NCBI GenBank assembly: GCA_965215295.1
Contig: OZ244045.1
Location: forward strand, 992,001 to 1,056,000
Length of the DNA: 64,000 nucleotides
Reading direction: 5' to 3'
Source of the DNA: HK1 sp965215295
GTDB taxonomy: Bacteria > Pseudomonadota > Gammaproteobacteria > HK1
The notes under the pieces were generated by a model that was given only the letters and a program-made list of their open reading frames with translations, did no database searches and was not told where the DNA came from. Numbering within the stretch: the first letter of the stretch is position 1; each line of letters begins with the position of its first letter. A program made the position numbers and the translations under genes. Below, one piece after another: positions 60,140 to 64,000 of the stretch.

Positions 60140-61674
60140 TGGCCGGGCCCGCTGCCACGGCGGCGCCCGCCGCGTCAGGGGTCCGGGGCCTCGTGGAGCC
60201 CCTCCGGTACAACGACTGGCGGCGGGTGGAGGTGGCGGCGCCCGGGGCGTTCGTGCCGGAGCGGCCGGTGAGCGTGATCGTGCCGTACTACGCGCAGCCG
60301 GGAGATCTGGCGCGGACGCTGGCGGCGCTGGAGGGGCAGACGTATCCGCGGGAGCTCTTCGAGGTGGTGGTGGTCGATGACGGCTCTCCGGAGCCGTTGG
60401 AGCGGCCGCGGGAGACGCCGCTCGACGTGAAGGTGGTGCGGCAGGAGGACCTCGGCTTCGGGCTGGCGCGGGCGCGCAACACGGGGGTGCGCGCGGCGGC
60501 GCATGACATCCTGCTGTTCCTCGACGGGGACATGCTGCCGGAGGCGGAGTGGCTGGCGGCTCATGCGCGCTGGCACCACGCGGCGCCGGATGCGGTGACG
60601 CTGGGCCTGTACGCCCACGTGTCGGTGGACGGGGTGGACGCCGGGACGATCCGGAGCCGGCCGGGGACGCTGAAGGAGCTGTTCGCCGGACGGAAGGTGG
60701 AAACGGACGATTACGATGGGCTCGAACGCATCCTGCGCAGAACCGACGATCTGACGTCGAGGGCGGACGAGCTGTACCGCATGATCAGGGGCGGCAACTT
60801 CGGGATCCGCCGCGGGTTCCACGAGCTGGTCGGCGGGTCCGACGAGTCGTTCACGCAGTGGGGCGGGGAGGACACGGAGTTCGGCTACCGGGCCTGGACG
60901 CGGGGTGGGCTGCTGGTGCCGGTGCGGGAGGCGTTCGCCTGGCACCAGGGCCTCCGGGAAGAGGGCCGGGCGGAGAAGGAACGGAGCCGGGAGTTGCAGT
61001 GGGCGAAGCTGGCCCACCTGATTGCGCATTCCGGGTTCCGCACCGGTGTGACGGGACGGATCTTCACGGTGCCGCGGTACGTGGTGACGATGCGGGGGGA
61101 CGGGCTGTCCGAGGACCGTCTGCTGGAGGCGGTCGAGCGGGTGCTGTGTGGTCCGGAGCACGATCTGGTGGTGCGGCTGGAGTTGCCCGAGGGCCACGCG
61201 GGCCGGGTGTGGCTGGAGCGCCACCTGGGTCCGGACCCGCGGGTGCGGGTGGCGCCGTCGCGCTCGGCGCTGGAAGAGTTTCCCGTATCCCCGTTCCACG
61301 TCACGCTGCCGGCCGGGAGGCGGCTGCATGGGGACGTGGTGCGCCGGCTGCGCGCCGGGCTGGGGACGGCGGTGGTCGGGCAGTCGGAGTTTCCCGACGG
61401 CTCCCGCGTGTCGATCGTGCGGGCGTGGGCGCTGCACCGGGCGTTGCGCACGCCGTGGGAGCCTGCCGACTTCGGCGACGTGGTGACGATTCCGCCCCGG
61501 AAGCTGAGGGCGGCGCCCGTGCCGTCCGGTTCGACGATCCGGGCGTTGCGCTCGTCCTGGGACCTGTTGCGGACCGAGCTGCGTCGGGTCGACGGTCCTG
61601 ATGCGGCGTGGCGATTCGTCCGGTGGTTCGGGAGTGCGGTTCTGCGGCGGGCGCTTGCGCAGTTCCTCCGATGA
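60139..61674 (+). CDS. family 2 glycosyltransferase
   Basis: 511 residues. The GT-A domain (about 40-290) is complete: PVSVIVPYYAQPGDLARTLAALEGQ, VVVDDGSPEPLE, the DxD-type LDGDM, and GGEDTEFGYRAW. A ~200-residue C-terminal domain of unknown role follows (TVPRYVVTMRGDGLSEDRLLEAVE to the end). It lacks the sulfotransferase module found in its neighbours and stops at ALAQFLR. The ATG at 60139 overlaps the previous stop, and its own stop overlaps the next start, so the three genes are translationally coupled. It likely builds a surface polysaccharide. Confidence 0.9.
   Translation: MAGPAATAAPAASGVRGLVEPLRYNDWRRVEVAAPGAFVPERPVSVIVPYYAQPGDLARTLAALEGQTYPRELFEVVVVDDGSPEPLERPRETPLDVKVVRQEDLGFGLARARNTGVRAAAHDILLFLDGDMLPEAEWLAAHARWHHAAPDAVTLGLYAHVSVDGVDAGTIRSRPGTLKELFAGRKVETDDYDGLERILRRTDDLTSRADELYRMIRGGNFGIRRGFHELVGGSDESFTQWGGEDTEFGYRAWTRGGLLVPVREAFAWHQGLREEGRAEKERSRELQWAKLAHLIAHSGFRTGVTGRIFTVPRYVVTMRGDGLSEDRLLEAVERVLCGPEHDLVVRLELPEGHAGRVWLERHLGPDPRVRVAPSRSALEEFPVSPFHVTLPAGRRLHGDVVRRLRAGLGTAVVGQSEFPDGSRVSIVRAWALHRALRTPWEPADFGDVVTIPPRKLRAAPVPSGSTIRALRSSWDLLRTELRRVDGPDAAWRFVRWFGSAVLRRALAQFLR
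61035..61650 (+). repeat. GT C-domain repeat, copy 2
   Basis: Direct repeat of 58520-59150. The preceding GT-A domain DNA (about 60208-61030) is repeated at about 61708-62560. Confidence 0.9.
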
Positions 61675-64000
61675 TGGCCGGGGTGCGGCACGACACGCCT
61701 CCGCCGCAGCTCGTCCGGTACAACGACTGGCGGCGGGTGGAGGTGGCGGCGCCCGGGGCGTTCGTGCCGGAGCTGCCGGTGAGCGTGATCGTGCCGTACT
61801 ACGCGCGACCGGAGGAGCTGGCGCGGACGCTGGCGGCGCTGGAGGGCCAGACGTATCCGCGGGAGCTCTTCGAGGTGGTGGTGGTGGACGACGGCTCGCC
61901 GGAGGCGTTGGAGCGGCCACGGTCGACGCCGCTGGACGTGAAGGTGGTGCGGCAGGAAGACCTCGGTTTCGGGGCGTCGCGGGCGCGCAACACGGGGGTG
62001 CGCGCGGCGGCGCACGACATCCTGCTGTTCCTCGACGGGGACATGCTGCCGGAGGCGGACTGGGTGGCGGCGCATGCGCGCTGGCACCACGCGGTGCCGG
62101 ACGCGGTGACGCAGGGCTTCCGGGCCCACGTGTCGGTGGACGGGGTGGACGCCGAGACGATCCGGCGCCGGCCGGGGACGCTGAAGGAGCTGTTCGCCGG
62201 GCGGAAGACAAGCCTGGTCGACTTCAGGTGGTTCGAACCCCGCCTGCGCAGAATCGGCGATCTGACGTCGAGGGTGGACGATCTGTTCCAGGTAGTGACG
62301 AGCGGCAATCTGGGGCTTCGTCGCGAGTTCTGCGAGCTGGTCGGGGGGTTCGACGAGTCGTTCACGCAGTGGGGCGGAGAGGACCTGGAGTTCGGCTACC
62401 GGGCCTGTATGCGGGGCGGGCTGCTGGTGCCGGTTCGGGAGGCGTTCGCCTGGCACCAGGGTCCCTGGGTCTGGCACCTGGGTCCCTGGGAAGAGGGCCG
62501 GGCGGAGAAGGAATGGAGCCGGAAGTTGCAGCGGGCGAAGCTGGCCCACCTGATTGCCCACCCCCGGTACCGCACGGGTACGGCGGGGCGGACCTTCACG
62601 GTGCCGCAGTACGTGGTGACGGTGCGGGGGGACGGGCTGTCCGCGGACCGTCTTCTGGAGGCGGTCGAGCGGGTGTTGTCCGGTCCGATGCACGACCTGG
62701 TGGTGCGGCTGGAGCTGCCCGAGGGCCACATGGGCCGGGCGTGGCTGGAGCGTCACCTGGGTCCGGACCCGCGGGTGCGGGTGGCGCCGTCGCGCTCGGC
62801 GCCGGAGGAGTTTCCCGCGTCCCCGTTCCACGTGACGCTGCCGGCCGGGAGGTGGCTGCATGGGGACGTGGTGCGCAAACTCCGCGCCGGGCTGGGGACG
62901 GCGGTGGTCGGGCGGTCGGAGTTCCTCGACGGTTCCCGGGTGTCGATCGTGCGGGCGTGGGCGCTGCATCGGGCGTTGCGTACGCCGTGGGAGGCCGCCG
63001 ACTTCGGCGATGCGGTGACGATTCCGCCCCGGAAGCTGAGGGCGGCGCCCGTGCCGTCCGGTTCGACGGTCCGGGTGTTGCGTTTGTACCGGGACCTGTT
63101 GCGGACCGAGTTGCGTCGGGTCGACGGTCCGGGCGCGGCGTGGCGGTTCGTCCGGTGGTTCGGGGGCGCGGTTGTGCGGCGGGTGTGCCGGCGCCTTCGC
63201 ATCGCCCCGCCGCTGCTTCGTCGACGTGCTGGCCGGCTGTCCCTCTCCGCCGACCTCGTCGAGACACCAGGGACCCCTGGAACTGGTGAGGGCGGCGGCA
63301 ACGCGGAAGATTTCGGAGCCTTTGCCGTCGAGGTCCACAGCAGGCTCAGGTCCCGGATCGGCGGCGGGAGCGTCGACGTTCTGCACGACCTGGCGGAGAA
63401 GCTGGTCGGTCTCGCTCCGACGCATCCGCATCGCGCTGTCGCCCGGGACCTGCTGGACGCGTTGTCGGACGGCGAGTTCGAGCAGGCGTTCAGCATCGCC
63501 ACGACGGCGAGAAAGACGCCCGACCTCCGTGCCGAGAAGATCGTCTCCCGCAAGTACGGGTACGTGTGGCTCTGCATTCCGAAGGTCGCGTCGCGAAGCA
63601 TCATGACGCTGCTTCGCGAGATCGATCCCGACGCCGAGGTGGTGCGCGACAAGAGCATCTCCGACGTCCATGCGATGCATCCGGAAGCACGGGGCTACTA
63701 CAGCTTCGCGTTCGTCCGGGATCCGTACCGCCGGACGTTCTCGTTCTATGCGAACAAGTACCTGCAGTCGACGGAGGACACACGCCGGTATTTCATCGAC
63801 CCGTACCATGGAGCCTCGCTGGCGTTCAGCTTCGACGACCTGTGCCGGTGGCTGGCCACTCCGTACGGCTCGGATGCGTTCGCCGACCGGCACTGGCTGT
63901 CCCAGTCGAGGCAGGTGGTGCTCGACGATGGGCGGCTGCCCGATTTCGTCGGGCGTTACGAAAACCTCGATGCGGATTTCAGGACGGTCTGCAATCGTCT
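61671..64000 (+). CDS. bifunctional glycosyltransferase-sulfotransferase (3' end beyond window)
   Basis: At least 776 residues from the ATG at 61671 (ATGATGGCC, overlapping the previous stop); the frame is open to the window end. It has the complete architecture: GT-A domain (PVSVIVPYYARPEELARTLA, VVVDDGSPEALE, LDGDM, GGEDLEFGYRA), the shared C-domain, then the sulfotransferase domain with an intact IPKVASRSI phosphosulfate loop and FVRDPYRRTFSFYANKY. There is a nine-residue extra duplication near GPWVWHLGPW. It presumably adds a sugar and a sulfate to the same surface glycan. Confidence 0.9.
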   Translation, partial: MMAGVRHDTPPPQLVRYNDWRRVEVAAPGAFVPELPVSVIVPYYARPEELARTLAALEGQTYPRELFEVVVVDDGSPEALERPRSTPLDVKVVRQEDLGFGASRARNTGVRAAAHDILLFLDGDMLPEADWVAAHARWHHAVPDAVTQGFRAHVSVDGVDAETIRRRPGTLKELFAGRKTSLVDFRWFEPRLRRIGDLTSRVDDLFQVVTSGNLGLRREFCELVGGFDESFTQWGGEDLEFGYRACMRGGLLVPVREAFAWHQGPWVWHLGPWEEGRAEKEWSRKLQRAKLAHLIAHPRYRTGTAGRTFTVPQYVVTVRGDGLSADRLLEAVERVLSGPMHDLVVRLELPEGHMGRAWLERHLGPDPRVRVAPSRSAPEEFPASPFHVTLPAGRWLHGDVVRKLRAGLGTAVVGRSEFLDGSRVSIVRAWALHRALRTPWEAADFGDAVTIPPRKLRAAPVPSGSTVRVLRLYRDLLRTELRRVDGPGAAWRFVRWFGGAVVRRVCRRLRIAPPLLRRRAGRLSLSADLVETPGTPGTGEGGGNAEDFGAFAVEVHSRLRSRIGGGSVDVLHDLAEKLVGLAPTHPHRAVARDLLDALSDGEFEQAFSIATTARKTPDLRAEKIVSRKYGYVWLCIPKVASRSIMTLLREIDPDAEVVRDKSISDVHAMHPEARGYYSFAFVRDPYRRTFSFYANKYLQSTEDTRRYFIDPYHGASLAFSFDDLCRWLATPYGSDAFADRHWLSQSRQVVLDDGRLPDFVGRYENLDADFRTVCNR
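62568..63180 (+). repeat. GT C-domain repeat, copy 3
   Basis: Direct repeat of the two copies above, here followed by the second copy of the sulfotransferase module. Confidence 0.9.

Overview
The window is very GC-rich DNA (about 70% by eye) from what looks like a gammaproteobacterium. The evidence is the gene order aroQ-accB-accC-prmA-dusB-fis-purH-purD (the Pseudomonas-like arrangement), a lipoprotein/YcfL/LpoB cluster, RpoH, Fis, FxsA beside groESL, and DUF2058. BoxB and BoxC show capacity for aerobic benzoyl-CoA degradation. No rRNA, tRNA or complete transposon was seen. Because GC is so high, nearly every gene has long antisense shadow frames; these are left out.

Layout. 1-8.5 kb: transsulfuration enzyme, beta-hydroxyacid dehydrogenase, DUF2058, a flavodoxin-like protein, a membrane protein, a C45-type acyltransferase overlapping a Ser/Thr kinase-TPR protein, and a MaoC-like hydratase. 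8.6-14.2 kb: hsp20 with a heat-shock-type promoter, rpoH, a dimethylformamidase large-subunit-like protein, and boxB. 14.5-19.8 kb: an envelope cluster (COG3014 lipoprotein, YcfL, LpoB, a CsgG/FlgT-like protein, a glycine-zipper protein). 19.8-24 kb: dgt-aroB and boxC. 24.2-27.5 kb: groES-groEL with a CIRCE operator, and fxsA, flanked by two copies of a ~175 bp repeat with terminal inverted repeats. 27.6-36.8 kb: a TlpA-like thioredoxin, then the core biosynthesis/translation cluster aroQ to purD. 36.8-41.7 kb: thioesterase, a repeat-containing membrane protein, exonuclease III, a DUF2235 hydrolase and a PNPOx-fold protein.

41.8-57.8 kb is a complete type III-A CRISPR-Cas locus. It has an array of 8 repeats and 7 spacers read on the minus strand. 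The adaptation genes are doubled: cas2, cas1, a small Cas1-N-domain-like gene broken by one frameshift, and a second cas2. The interference genes are cas10-csm2-csm3-csm4-csm5 and a separate cas6. Two cyclic-oligoadenylate-type accessory genes are present, a CARF-HEPN protein of the TIGR02710 kind and an NE0113-type ring nuclease. An MntA-HepT toxin-antitoxin pair sits just downstream of csm5. The least expected signal is a ten-base element, GGCAACCTTG, found upstream of all five apparent cas transcription units and always 28-30 bp before a -10-like hexamer. It looks like the binding site of an unidentified regulator shared by the whole locus.

58-64 kb is a mosaic of repeated glycosyltransferase and sulfotransferase modules. 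An AAA-ATPase fragment comes first. A gene that lost its GT-A domain but keeps the sulfotransferase follows, then a GT without sulfotransferase, then a full GT-sulfotransferase fusion that runs off the window. Short tandem arrays (21 bp x 9 directly before accC, 66 bp inside a membrane-protein gene, 60 bp inside cas6, and ~60 bp duplications in several gaps) recur through the window.
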